DNA of 64,000 nt, taken from NCBI GenBank assembly GCA_016191435.1, contig JACPOQ010000016.1, forward strand, positions 62,001 through 126,000, read 5' to 3'. Below the pieces are notes generated by a model. It was not told where the DNA came from. It searched no databases and saw nothing but the letters and a program-made list of their open reading frames with translations. The position numbers and the translations under genes are program-made. The DNA is from Chloroflexota bacterium. GTDB lineage: Bacteria > Chloroflexota > Dehalococcoidia > Tepidiformales > Tepidiformaceae. Positions 8,946 through 17,302 of this stretch are shown here, piece after piece (position 1 is the stretch's first letter; each line of letters starts with the position of its first letter).

Positions 8946-9824
8946 TCAGGGCGCGCCACAGCCAAGCGAAACACGCGCGGTTCCAAACTGGTCGGCGACG
9001 GCCTGGACTTTGCGGCAAAACGCTTCGTCCTGGAGCGTTGCGCGGTCAAGGCCCAGCTCCTTCACCCGGTTCAACACCTGCTCCTGAGTCGTCAGCGTGG
9101 GCAGGTCATACATCAACTGCTCGATTGCCTTCCCGCGGGGATTCTCTTCAAGGCCGGGCCTGGGCAGCGACGCGAGTCGCACGCGGGCATCGTCGTCGGT
9201 TGCAATCGCTTTGGTGAGCGCATCGAAGCTGATTCGCAGCAGTTCAGGTGGGACCGATTTCGCGAGGCCTTTTTCGGCCCGCGCGTTGAGGTAATCCGAC
9301 GACCCGAGCAGGGAAAGCGTGTCGCCTTCGACCGCCGCGACGCCTGGCTCGCCGGTCGGAGCCAGCATCTGTGACCCGTCGGCTTCGGGATGCCATGACA
9401 GGAACAGCACATAGCGCTTACCATCGACGAGCTTTACGGGACTGTCGGTCATAATGGTGGCCGGCCCGGCTGTGGAAGCAGGAAACGTGACCTTTGTCGT
9501 CCAATGTGGACTAATAGTGTCGCCTGCCGCTATCCCGTCCCCGCGAAAGACACGATCAACCGTGAAGGATACGACGCGATCCTCGCGGAAGACAGCGGAA
9601 GGCGATTGGCCGGGGATGGTTACTTGCCGTTGACTAGTGACAGTGCCTCCAACGACAATATCATTCGCACCAAGCAGAGATTCGATGTTGTAGTGATCGA
9701 GTCTCAAGCTATCGGACTCGCCCAACGCTGCGGGACTCCGGAACTTCGAGCCAATCGTCCATCCCAATACGGTGATGACCGTCATTGCTACAGTGATGCC
9801 GACAAAGAAGACCATTCTGTTCAT
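8946..9824 (-). CDS. Membrane-anchored hypothetical protein
   Basis: A 292-residue protein with one N-terminal hydrophobic segment (MVFFVGITVAMTVITVLGW) acting as a signal anchor. An extracytoplasmic domain follows, with beta-rich segments (DIVVGGTVTSQRQVTI, VVSFTVDRVFRGDG, KRYVLFLSWHPEADG) and a charged helical C-terminus. The family was not recognised; the pattern 'VVxFxVdrvfrGd...rYvlFL' resembles small secreted domains of unknown function found in Gram-positive-type bacteria. Start ATG 9824 has AAGG upstream. It begins 35 bp after the metalloprotease stop, third gene of a LuxR-protease-membrane protein unit, so it may be a partner, substrate or immunity factor of the protease. Confidence 0.7.
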   Translation of the reverse strand: MNRMVFFVGITVAMTVITVLGWTIGSKFRSPAALGESDSLRLDHYNIESLLGANDIVVGGTVTSQRQVTIPGQSPSAVFREDRVVSFTVDRVFRGDGIAAGDTISPHWTTKVTFPASTAGPATIMTDSPVKLVDGKRYVLFLSWHPEADGSQMLAPTGEPGVAAVEGDTLSLLGSSDYLNARAEKGLAKSVPPELLRISFDALTKAIATDDDARVRLASLPRPGLEENPRGKAIEQLMYDLPTLTTQEQVLNRVKELGLDRATLQDEAFCRKVQAVADQFGTARVSLGCGAP

Positions 9825-9859
9825 GAATTGAAACCTTCCCCGGATGTTTCTCGTCGCAG

Positions 9860-10522
9860 TCAATAGCCACATGTAGGTGGCCATCCAGTCGAAGAGTAGA
9901 CGTGATTCACGCCACACTCATCGTCGGACACCGGTCCATTATATCCGCCGTTAGGCCAGGCGGTCGATGCGAATGAAGTTGGCGGCATCGACGGCTGCAT
10001 AATCGCTGGAAGAACGTTGCTGTGGCTCATGCCGATGTCATGGCCGAGTTCGTGCGCCGCGGTGAATTGCTTCCAGAAGATCCCACTATACGATCCGGCA
10101 TCGAGAAGACTGCGATTCAAGGTGACCACGGTGGAAGTTCTGAATCCACTGCCATTGCATGTGACTGTAGTAGTTCCGAACGGGCCAAGCGTCCCGAGAT
10201 AGTCCATTTTCTGGGTACTTCCTCCGGATGCGCTGTACGAAAACGCGGCCGGCGTATTGGTGTTGTACCAACTCGCCCTTGCAGCCGCATATGCGGACGC
10301 GTAGTCTCCCGTAGGAGTAAACGAGCCGCTACTGTTGTTGAAGTAGATAGTGAGAACTGAGTACCCGCCCGAATACGACCAAGGACATGGCGGTGGATTG
10401 TCCAAGTTGTTGTACGCCGAGGCGGTCGCGGCGCCCAGCCATATGGCAGCCGCAGCCGCCAGCACGGCCCCGGCGCGAAGCATGGTTGGCCGTTTTGGCC
10501 ACCGCCACCCAAACAGTTTCAT
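9860..10522 (-). CDS. Secreted matrixin-like zinc metalloprotease
   Basis: A 220-residue protein with a cationic N-terminus and Ala-rich signal peptide (GAVLAAAAAIWLGAATASA) ending near residue 35. The catalytic motif AAHELGHDIGMSHSN near residues 155-170 is a perfect metzincin HExxHxxGxxH, followed by a Met-containing segment (AIMQPSMPP) that may serve as the Met-turn. This is the signature of matrixin/M10 or related metzincins. Start: ATG 10522 follows GGAGG. No propeptide Cys switch is obvious. It lies 40 bp downstream of a single-domain LuxR regulator and 35 bp upstream of a membrane-anchored protein. Confidence 0.85.
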   Translation of the reverse strand: MKLFGWRWPKRPTMLRAGAVLAAAAAIWLGAATASAYNNLDNPPPCPWSYSGGYSVLTIYFNNSSGSFTPTGDYASAYAAARASWYNTNTPAAFSYSASGGSTQKMDYLGTLGPFGTTTVTCNGSGFRTSTVVTLNRSLLDAGSYSGIFWKQFTAAHELGHDIGMSHSNVLPAIMQPSMPPTSFASTAWPNGGYNGPVSDDECGVNHVYSSTGWPPTCGY

Positions 10523-10561
10523 GGGAAACCTCCAATTGCGTGCGCGTTGCACACTCTGCGC

Positions 10562-10828
10562 CTAATTCACCCTCTCCGCGTCACCCCTTAGGGGTGATTT
10601 GTTTCGCAACTCCCGCACGGCGTCTCGTGTGCTGCGGACTTCCAATTTTCCGCGAATGCGATGAACGTGCGTCTTAACGGTATTCTTTGTTACCGAGAGG
10701 CGACCGGCGATCTCCTCCTGGGTCAGGCCCTCGCCCAGAAGTTTGAGTACCTCCACTTCTCGCGGCGTGAGGACGGTGAGACGGTCTTCGGGGATTAGAT
10801 CCTGGTCCGGGCCGTTGTTTTCATGCAT
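10562..10828 (-). CDS. Single-domain LuxR-type HTH regulator
   Basis: An 88-residue protein that is almost only a LuxR/GerE DNA-binding domain (LTPREVEVLKLLGEGLTQEE, IAGRLSVTKNTVKTHVHRI, LEVRSTRDAVRE). There is no receiver or ligand domain in front. Such stand-alone HTH proteins exist and may be controlled by abundance or a partner. Start: ATG 10828 has GGAG eight bases upstream; a GTG at 10840 would add four residues. It is the first gene of the protease cassette and probably controls it. Confidence 0.85.
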   Translation of the reverse strand: MHENNGPDQDLIPEDRLTVLTPREVEVLKLLGEGLTQEEIAGRLSVTKNTVKTHVHRIRGKLEVRSTRDAVRELRNKSPLRGDAERVN

Positions 10829-10996
10829 GTCTAGCTCCACACAGCCTGGAAGGGCGCGTTCAGCCTACCAGACGTCGCAGCCATGCCGATGGTTCCCGGT
10901 TCAGCCCCCGTCAACCACAGCGCGGCCAGGGAACCCCGGCCGGTAAGCGTCCGGCCGGCGCCCCGGCCCACGCCACCGCACCACCTCTCCCTCCGG

Positions 10997-11002
10997 TATA
11001 GT
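10997..11002 (+). promoter_or_regulatory. TATAGT -10 candidate for the serine hydrolase gene
   Basis: TATAGT matches a sigma-A -10 element well and lies 33 bases before the ATG at 11036. The -35 region is GC-rich and not clear. Confidence 0.35.
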
Positions 11003-11035
11003 TGGCCCACGACAACGCCCCGGAGCCGCAAACGC

Positions 11036-12184
11036 ATGCCCGCGACGCAAACCGCCGTCAACGCCAGGGTCGAAGACCTCCTGCAGAAGCAGATCGCCGA
11101 GCAACGTCAGATCGGCGTCCAGGTCTGTGCCTACCGTCATGGCCAGCCGATTGTCGATTGCTGGGCCGGCCAGATGGGCCCCGAGGATCTCCGCCCCGTG
11201 CAGGCGGACACGGTCTTCAGCTCCTTCTCGACGACGAAGGGCGTCGCCGCCACGGCGCTCCATATCCTCGCGGACCGTGGCCTCATCGAATATGGCGCGC
11301 CCGTCGCGAAGTACTGGCCGGAGTTCGCCCAGCAGGGCAAGCAGGATGTCACGGTCGAGCAGGCGATGAGCCACCAGGCCGGCCTGCATGCCGTCCCGAA
11401 GCCGTTCACGTTCGATTTCATCAACAACTGGCAGGGCGCCCTCGATTGGATCGCCGCCCAGGCCCCTGCCTACGAGCCCGGCACGGCCACCGGCTACCAC
11501 GCGTTCACCTACGCGTGGGTCGTCGGCGGGATCGTCCAGGGCGCAAGCGGCGGCCACATCAAAGACCTCATCGCCGCCGAGATCGCCCGCCCGCTCGGCA
11601 TCCAGGACGAGCTCTACGTCGGCATCCCCGACGGCATCGAGGATCGCCTCGCCACGCTCGGCGCGTTCCCGCCGCCCCCGGCCGATTCACCAATGCTCCA
11701 ACTCTCGCCCGACCACGACATGTTCAAGGCCATGCCCGGCCGCCAGGACTTCACGTTCAATGAACTGCGCGTCCGCAAGGTCTGCCTGCCGTCCGCCAAC
11801 GGCCACTTTTCCGCCCGCGCGCTCGCGCGCATGTACGGCGCGCTCGCAAATGGCGGCCAGGTCGATGGCGTGCGGCTGGTATCGCCCGAGCGCATCCCGC
11901 TCATGCAGCGCGTCCTCACCGAAGCCCAGGACCGCGTCATCATGATGCCCGTACCCAAGGGTGTCGGGTACTTCATGGGCGGTGCCCCCGGCGTCAGCGA
12001 AGCCATCGGCCCGCGCCGCACGGCGTTCGGTCACCCCGGCGCCGGCGGCTCCGTCGCCTTTGCCGACCCCGAAGTTGGCCTCTCCATCGCCGTCACCATC
12101 AACCAGATGCATTCCGGGCTGCAGGGCGAAGGCCCCGTGACCGAGATCTGCAACGCCATCCGCGCCGAGCTGGGGGTCGCCTGA
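11036..12184 (+). CDS. Beta-lactamase-family serine hydrolase (EstB-like)
   Basis: A 382-residue class C beta-lactamase/DD-peptidase-fold hydrolase. The SxxK nucleophile motif is S65-T-T-K68 in FSSFSTTKG. The second motif region is GYHAFTYAW (Tyr base), and HPGAGGS near the C-terminus stands in the KTG-like position. No secretion signal is present, so it is probably cytoplasmic; relatives are esterases and lactamase-fold hydrolases rather than drug-resistance enzymes. Start: ATG 11036 begins the family-like sequence; the frame extends upstream but reads as non-protein. Its TGA overlaps the next ATG by one base. Confidence 0.87.
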   Translation: MPATQTAVNARVEDLLQKQIAEQRQIGVQVCAYRHGQPIVDCWAGQMGPEDLRPVQADTVFSSFSTTKGVAATALHILADRGLIEYGAPVAKYWPEFAQQGKQDVTVEQAMSHQAGLHAVPKPFTFDFINNWQGALDWIAAQAPAYEPGTATGYHAFTYAWVVGGIVQGASGGHIKDLIAAEIARPLGIQDELYVGIPDGIEDRLATLGAFPPPPADSPMLQLSPDHDMFKAMPGRQDFTFNELRVRKVCLPSANGHFSARALARMYGALANGGQVDGVRLVSPERIPLMQRVLTEAQDRVIMMPVPKGVGYFMGGAPGVSEAIGPRRTAFGHPGAGGSVAFADPEVGLSIAVTINQMHSGLQGEGPVTEICNAIRAELGVA

Positions 12185-12819
12185 TGGGCGAGCTCCGGGC
12201 CGCCATCTTCGATATCGGCGGCGTGCTGACCAGCTCTCCCGTCACCGCCATCCGTGATTATGCCGCGGCGGCCGGCATCGATTACGGCATCCTCGGCCCC
12301 ATGCTCGCGCTCCCGGATGGCACGTGGTCGCGCTACGAACGCAGCGAGCTCACCGAACAGGAATTCTGCCTCGCGCTCGAAGCGGAGGGCCGCGCCCACG
12401 GCATCACCGTCGATGGCAAGCTCATCCAGCAGGCAGCCTTCGCCGGCCAGCAGGTCCGGCCCGAGATGATCGCGGCGGTGAGGCACCTCAAGGGCAAGGT
12501 CCGCCTCGGCGCCATCACCAACAACGTCCTCCGAGACGATTCCCGCCCGAAGTCGATCGAGGACCTGGACGAGCTCTTCGAATGCGTGATCGAGTCCGCG
12601 AAAGTCGGGATGCGCAAGCCGGACCCGCGTATCTTCCACATGGCCTGCGAATCGCTCGGGGTCACGCCACCCGAGGCCGTGTTCCTCGATGACCTTGGCG
12701 CAAACCTCAAGGGCGCCCGCGCCCTCGGGATGACCACCATCAAGGTGGATCACACGCTTTCGGCCCTGCTCGAACTCGAAGCCGCCCTCGGCATCCCGCT
12801 CCCGAAACCAGCGGTGTAG
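12184..12819 (+). CDS. HAD-superfamily phosphatase, ACAD10/epoxide hydrolase N-domain type
   Basis: A 211-residue HAD hydrolase. Motif I is AIFDIGGVLTSS, where the second Asp of the usual DxD is Gly, as in the phosphatase-like domain of soluble epoxide hydrolase and ACAD10. Motif II is LGAITNN, motif III the Lys of VGMRKPDPRIF, and motif IV FLDDLGANLKGAR. A phosphoaspartyl enzyme of this type may act on phosphorylated lipids or acyl-CoA intermediates, or be weakly active. It is translationally coupled (TGATG) to the serine hydrolase. Confidence 0.82.
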   Translation: MGELRAAIFDIGGVLTSSPVTAIRDYAAAAGIDYGILGPMLALPDGTWSRYERSELTEQEFCLALEAEGRAHGITVDGKLIQQAAFAGQQVRPEMIAAVRHLKGKVRLGAITNNVLRDDSRPKSIEDLDELFECVIESAKVGMRKPDPRIFHMACESLGVTPPEAVFLDDLGANLKGARALGMTTIKVDHTLSALLELEAALGIPLPKPAV

Positions 12820-12983
12820 ACGCCCGGGCGCACGCGGACACCATTAGCCTCTCGTCCCTCAGCCCCTCAGCCCCTGAGCCTCCCCCTACCCTTAGCCATT
12901 CGCTAACAGCTAGTCGCTCCCTTACTATCGAAGCTGGCCGCCAACCTTCCAGGACGGCGAGCAATGGCTGATTGGTGGCACGC

Positions 12984-14024
12984 GTGCAGATCCTTCCCGG
13001 CATCTTCCAGCTCCTCACCCCCTTCCCCAACTTCACCTTCGATGACGCCCGCGCCATCCGCCGCGACCTGCGCGACCACCCCCGCGTCGTCAAAGGCCTG
13101 CCGTACGTCCTCCCGTATATGGTCAAGGACCGCGGCGAGACGGTGCTCGTAGATTGCGGCTGGAACACCGACAGCGCCTACGAGGCGCTCGAAACCGGCA
13201 TGCGTGAGCACGGCTCGCACCCCACCGAGATCCAGCGCCTGGTGATAACGCACGTGCACCCGGACCACTACGGCATGGCCGGCCGGCTCAAGCGCCTCTC
13301 CAGCTGCGAAGTCGTCATCCACGAAGAGGACGCCAAAGTCATCACCTCGCGCTACTTCGCCCCGAAGGGTCTCGCCGACGACATGGCGAAGTTCATGGCG
13401 ATGAACGGCGTCCCCTCGCTCGATACCCCGTCGATGGCCCAGGGCTCGATGATGATGATCGACAAGGTCTCGCCCGTCCCGCCCGATACCGAGGTCAAAG
13501 GCGGCGAGACCTTCAAGGTGGGCGGCTTCGACTTCGAAATCATCTGGACCCCCGGCCACTCACCGGGGCACATCTGCCTCTACGAGCCCAACCGCAAGAT
13601 CCTCCTCACGGGCGACCACATCCTCCCCACCATCACGCCGAACGTCTCCATCCACGCCCAGACGCACGGCAGCCCCCTCGGCGACTACATGCGCTCCCTG
13701 GACCTGCTCGCCGATCTCGATGTGGAGGTCGTCCTCCCCGCCCACGAATACGACATCACCGAACTCAAGAAGCGCATCATCGAAATCGAAGAGCACCACA
13801 TCCTCCGCCTGGATGAGATGGTGAACTGCGTGGACCGCGGCGGTTCAACCGCGTGGGAAGTCGCCGGCCGCGTGAAATGGACCACGGGCATGCTCACGGA
13901 TTTCGAGCCCTTCATGCAGCGCGCCGCTGTCGGCGAAACCCTCGCTCACCTGGAATACCTCTTCGAACAGGGCCGCCTCGCCAAGGTCATGCGCGGCTCG
14001 AACCTCCACTGGCTGCCCGCGTAA
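12984..14024 (+). CDS. MBL-fold hydrolase
   Basis: A 346-residue metallo-beta-lactamase-fold protein of the glyoxalase II-like branch. It has the zinc motif VITHVHPDHYGMAG, the second His in TPGHSPGHICLY, the bridging Asp in LTGDHILP and the last His in LPAHEYD. A helical C-terminal extension of about 100 residues (ELKKRIIEIEEHHILRLDEM onward) resembles the thiolesterase-like MBL proteins found near fatty-acid genes. Start: GTG 12984 has GGTGG at 12974-12978; in-frame TTG 12972 and GTG 12975 are alternatives. It sits upstream of a MaoC pair, which fits acyl-thioester chemistry, but this is inference. Confidence 0.82.
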   Translation: MQILPGIFQLLTPFPNFTFDDARAIRRDLRDHPRVVKGLPYVLPYMVKDRGETVLVDCGWNTDSAYEALETGMREHGSHPTEIQRLVITHVHPDHYGMAGRLKRLSSCEVVIHEEDAKVITSRYFAPKGLADDMAKFMAMNGVPSLDTPSMAQGSMMMIDKVSPVPPDTEVKGGETFKVGGFDFEIIWTPGHSPGHICLYEPNRKILLTGDHILPTITPNVSIHAQTHGSPLGDYMRSLDLLADLDVEVVLPAHEYDITELKKRIIEIEEHHILRLDEMVNCVDRGGSTAWEVAGRVKWTTGMLTDFEPFMQRAAVGETLAHLEYLFEQGRLAKVMRGSNLHWLPA

Positions 14025-14202
14025 CGCCTGTCTCTCGCAACCCGCGGCTTCCAGCCGCGCTCCCGGTGGCGGCGCCCCAGTCTGGGCGTTACTCGCAGCC
14101 GACCCTGCCACCCTTGCCGGCGTACCGGCACGCCAGGATCCCGCCGTTGCCGACCCGCCCGCCCGTGACTACCATCCGCCCTACCACCCCCGGGAGACTC
14201 CA

Positions 14203-14679
14203 ATGGCCGAACCTTTCGAATTCCCCGTCGACCGCACCGCCGTCATGCTCTTCGCACGCTCCCTCGGCGACATCAATCCCGTCTTCTGGGATCCCAACGA
14301 CCCGGCGACGAAGGCGGCCGGCGGCATCGTCACCCCGCCCACGTTCGTCCAGTCCAGCGCCCACTGGGACCCGAACTACGCCCTCGACCTGACCCGCCCG
14401 CGCAAAGGCCCCGCGCCCGCCCACCGCGGCGATGCCGGTGGCGGCGGACTGGGCCGCGGCCTCCACGCCGAACAGCACTACGAGTACCACCATCCTATCC
14501 ACCCCGGCGACACCCTCACCGTCACCACCCGCCCCGGCGAGCGCTGGGAGAAGCAGGGCAAGCGCGGTGGCAAGCTGCTCTTCAGCGAGTCCATCACCGA
14601 CTACACGAACCAGGACGGCGTCCTCTGCGTCACCGCCCGCAGCGTCGGCGTCCAGACCGAAAAAGCCGTCGAGCAATAG
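14203..14679 (+). CDS. MaoC-like dehydratase, N-terminal-type subunit
   Basis: A 158-residue hotdog-fold protein of the FAS1-like/MaoC N-terminal type (FEFPVDRTAVMLFARSLGD, NPVFWDPNDPATKAAGGI, TPPTFVQSS, HAEQHYEYHHPIHPGDTL). In known systems such a subunit lacks the catalytic dyad and pairs with a MaoC C-terminal-type subunit. GGGAG lies 6 bases before the ATG. The partner gene starts 7 bp downstream. Confidence 0.82.
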   Translation: MAEPFEFPVDRTAVMLFARSLGDINPVFWDPNDPATKAAGGIVTPPTFVQSSAHWDPNYALDLTRPRKGPAPAHRGDAGGGGLGRGLHAEQHYEYHHPIHPGDTLTVTTRPGERWEKQGKRGGKLLFSESITDYTNQDGVLCVTARSVGVQTEKAVEQ

Positions 14680-14685
14680 GAGCAG

Positions 14686-15078
14686 ATGATGACCGTCAAG
14701 GTTGGCGATACCCATGAAGCCGTCGTCGTCGAGAACATCCAGCGCACCCACATCGTCAAGTACGCCGGCGCCAGCGGCGATTTTAACCCCCTGCACCACG
14801 ACGACACGCTCGCGAAGAGCCTTGCCGGCTACCCGAGCGTCTTCGCGCACGGCATGCTCTCGATGGGCCTCACCGGCCGTATGCTCACCGATTGGCTCGG
14901 CGCCACCAGCCTGAAGAAGTACGGCGTGCGCTTCACCCGCCAGGTCTGGCCCGGCGACACGCTCACCGCGAAGGGCGAGGTCACCGAAATCAAGGATGGC
15001 CTCGCGACCATCAAGCTCGTGACCGTGAACCAGAACGGCGAATCCGTGGTCGAAGGCGAGGCCGTCGCGGCCATTTGA
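14686..15078 (+). CDS. MaoC-like (R)-enoyl-CoA hydratase, catalytic subunit
   Basis: A 130-residue hotdog-fold hydratase with the full hydratase-2 motif: YAGASGDFNPLHHDD (catalytic Asp and His) followed by AHGMLSMG. With the preceding protein it should form a heterodimeric 2-enoyl-CoA hydratase or 3-hydroxyacyl dehydratase. Two adjacent ATGs (14686, 14689) follow AGGAG; either could be used. Confidence 0.87.
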   Translation: MMTVKVGDTHEAVVVENIQRTHIVKYAGASGDFNPLHHDDTLAKSLAGYPSVFAHGMLSMGLTGRMLTDWLGATSLKKYGVRFTRQVWPGDTLTAKGEVTEIKDGLATIKLVTVNQNGESVVEGEAVAAI

Positions 15079-15183
15079 CGTATCGGCGTCGGGGCGTATG
15101 GGGCGAAACGAGCCGACGAGCTGGATTGACCGGGGTGTGTTTTTGGGTGTGACCCATTAACGTTGACTAATTGAGGCAACTGC

Positions 15184-16299
15184 TTGTCTATGTACCCAGT
15201 TGGCGAACCCGAATGCGACGCGATCGTAGAAGGGGCCGTCCGATTCCTGTTGGACGGAAACGAGGTGCAGGCCGCGCAGCTGCTCGTCAACGCGCGACTG
15301 TCCGCATGGTTCTACCATGACCCCGGCTCGGAGCCGCGGGCCGTTTACGAGTACAACGTCACTCTATTTGTGGGGCGGGAAACCTTCGACGCCCTAACGA
15401 ATGACTACCACCGCCATAGGGACACATTGCTCAAGGCGCTTACAGCGCAAGTCCAAGCGTTCGAACTCGAGTCAGTGCAGTACGACCCTGCCCCTGACAA
15501 GACCCCGCGTCGGCCTGCGCTGTTGGCCGAGATAGAGCGACGCCTCGGCCAACTGCCGGGCGGGCTGCCAAGCGGAAGTCAACTATTAGCGAGTGCGGTG
15601 CGATTTCTCATCGACGGTGGCGAGGAAGACATCGCGAGTTTTTTGTTGTCAGCGAAGCTCGCGGTCTGGGAGTCAGGCGACACAGGGTACGACGGCGACG
15701 AGACGATTCACGCAGTCCACCTCGAACTGGAAGTCCCGAGACCGGTTTACGACGCCATGGAATCTCGATCTACGCCGGGGCAGGCGGTACGCAAGGCTAT
15801 CGATGCAGTCTTGCCTTCGCAATTCTACGTCAAACACTTCAACGTCAAGGGGGTGCTCGTCGATCTCGATCCTGATTGGCAGGCCGAATTATTGGAGATC
15901 GCCCGCGGGCAAGGTGTTCACAATCAGGGGCACGGCACGCGGGCTGCGCGCACTTGGAACAACCTGAATTTTCGGTCGGAGTCCGAAATTCGAGTGGCAC
16001 GGGCGCTGGACGGCGCAGGTGTCCTGTTCGTCCCGAACTGCCTGGTGCGCGTGAATTCCCCGGCGGGACGGGTCAATCGGGAACCCGATTTCCTCGTTTG
16101 CGCAGACGGAAAGTGGGGGATTCTCGAGGTGGACGGCGAGCCTTTTCACCCGCCGTCGCGAACCGCTGCCGACCACGAACGTGACCGTCTCTTCAAAGGA
16201 CACGGCGTGCGGGTTGTTGAGCACTTCGACGCGACCGAATGCTACAACCGCGCTGGCGAGGTCGTGGCCAAGTTCTTGGCGATTCTGAGGTCGGCGTAG
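15184..16299 (+). CDS. Protein with two N-terminal repeats and a DUF559/Vsr-like nuclease domain
   Basis: A 371-residue protein. The N-terminal half carries a duplicated unit: AVRFLLDGNEVQAAQLLVNA near residue 18 and AVRFLIDGGEEDIASFLLSA near residue 138, each followed by a Trp and a beta-rich stretch. The C-terminal 115 residues look like a PD-(D/E)xK nuclease of the DUF559/Vsr-like type: FRSESEIRVARAL, then NREPDF (D302), ILEVDGEPFH (E315, D317), then DHERDRLFKGHGVRVV. The repeats match no family I know. TTG 15184 has GAGG seven bases upstream; ATG 15190 is the alternative. Codon use is less GC-biased than in neighbours, consistent with transfer. A role in DNA defence or repair is only inference. 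Confidence 0.75.
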   Translation: MSMYPVGEPECDAIVEGAVRFLLDGNEVQAAQLLVNARLSAWFYHDPGSEPRAVYEYNVTLFVGRETFDALTNDYHRHRDTLLKALTAQVQAFELESVQYDPAPDKTPRRPALLAEIERRLGQLPGGLPSGSQLLASAVRFLIDGGEEDIASFLLSAKLAVWESGDTGYDGDETIHAVHLELEVPRPVYDAMESRSTPGQAVRKAIDAVLPSQFYVKHFNVKGVLVDLDPDWQAELLEIARGQGVHNQGHGTRAARTWNNLNFRSESEIRVARALDGAGVLFVPNCLVRVNSPAGRVNREPDFLVCADGKWGILEVDGEPFHPPSRTAADHERDRLFKGHGVRVVEHFDATECYNRAGEVVAKFLAILRSA

Positions 16300-16376
16300 A
16301 TCGGATCGCCCGCCACGCCTGCTTAACGTCCAGTGCCACGGCTTCTTGGCGTTCGCCGCCCAATCCGCGAACCTCG

Positions 16377-17282
16377 ATGGCTACCGCCATGCGCGCCGAA
16401 TACCGCGAGGAGCCGTGCCGCACTGCCCTCAACCCCGTCACGGGGATGGGCTTTTCCTGGTCGCTGAACCCGTACATGGGCTGCGTCCATCGCTGCACGT
16501 TCTGCTACGTCCGGTCATTCGAACAGCGCGCCGACCGGCCCTCTGACGACCGCTACGGCGCCTCCATCCGTGTGAAGACCAACATTGTCGAGGTCCTGCG
16601 GGCCGAGCTCCGGCGCCGATCGTGGAAGCGCGAGCCCGTTACCATCGGCGCCGCCACCGACCCCTACCAGCCCGCGGAGGGCCGCTACAAGCTGACGCGC
16701 GGCTGCGTCGAGGCGCTCGCCGCCGCGCGCACGCCCATCAACATCATCACCCGCGGGCCCCTGGCCGTCCGCGATGTCGACGTCCTCGTCGAAGCCTCGA
16801 AGCGCGCCGAGGTCACCGTCAACTTCTCCATCCCCACCCTCGATCTCGATGTTTGGCGCCGGACCGAGCCCGGGACCGCGCCACCACTCCAGCGCTTCCG
16901 GGCACTCAGGCAGTTGGTCGAAGCCGGCGTGAAGGCCGGCGTGAGCGTCGCGCCCGTCATCCCCGGCCTCTCCGATGGCCCCGAGCAGATCGAGGCCGTG
17001 GTCCGCGCCGCCCGTGATGCTGGCGCGACCCACATGTGGTGCATCCCGCTCCACCTCAAGCCCGGCGCCCGCGAGCACTTCATGGAGAAGCTCGCCCGCG
17101 ATTGGCCCGGGCTCGTGCCCCGCTTCGAAGACCTCTACTGGCGCACCTACCTCGCCAAATCCGAAGCCGAGCCGATCACCGCGACCTTTCGCGAGCTCCA
17201 GTCCCGGTACGACATCGCCGATCGCCGCCCGTCACCGATCGCCCCGCCGCCCGCACCACAGCAGCTGGCGCTCGCGCTCTAA
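16377..17282 (+). CDS. Rv2578c-type radical SAM protein
   Basis: A 301-residue radical SAM enzyme. The iron-sulfur/SAM motif is C36-VHR-C40-TF-C43 in NPYMGCVHRCTFCYVR, which is the Rv2578c/spore-photoproduct-lyase-like signature. TNIVEVLRAELRR, TIGAATDPYQPAE and the barrel strands (PINIITRGPLAVRD, VTVNFSIPTLD, VAPVIPGLSDG) fit the same group. Function is unproven; DNA or RNA modification has been suggested for the family. Start: ATG 16377, 78 bp after the nuclease-like gene; a second in-frame ATG is at 16389. It converges on thrS with only 20 bp between the stops. Confidence 0.85.
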   Translation: MATAMRAEYREEPCRTALNPVTGMGFSWSLNPYMGCVHRCTFCYVRSFEQRADRPSDDRYGASIRVKTNIVEVLRAELRRRSWKREPVTIGAATDPYQPAEGRYKLTRGCVEALAAARTPINIITRGPLAVRDVDVLVEASKRAEVTVNFSIPTLDLDVWRRTEPGTAPPLQRFRALRQLVEAGVKAGVSVAPVIPGLSDGPEQIEAVVRAARDAGATHMWCIPLHLKPGAREHFMEKLARDWPGLVPRFEDLYWRTYLAKSEAEPITATFRELQSRYDIADRRPSPIAPPPAPQQLALAL

Positions 17283-17302
17283 CCACCGAAGCGCAGCCAG
17301 GG

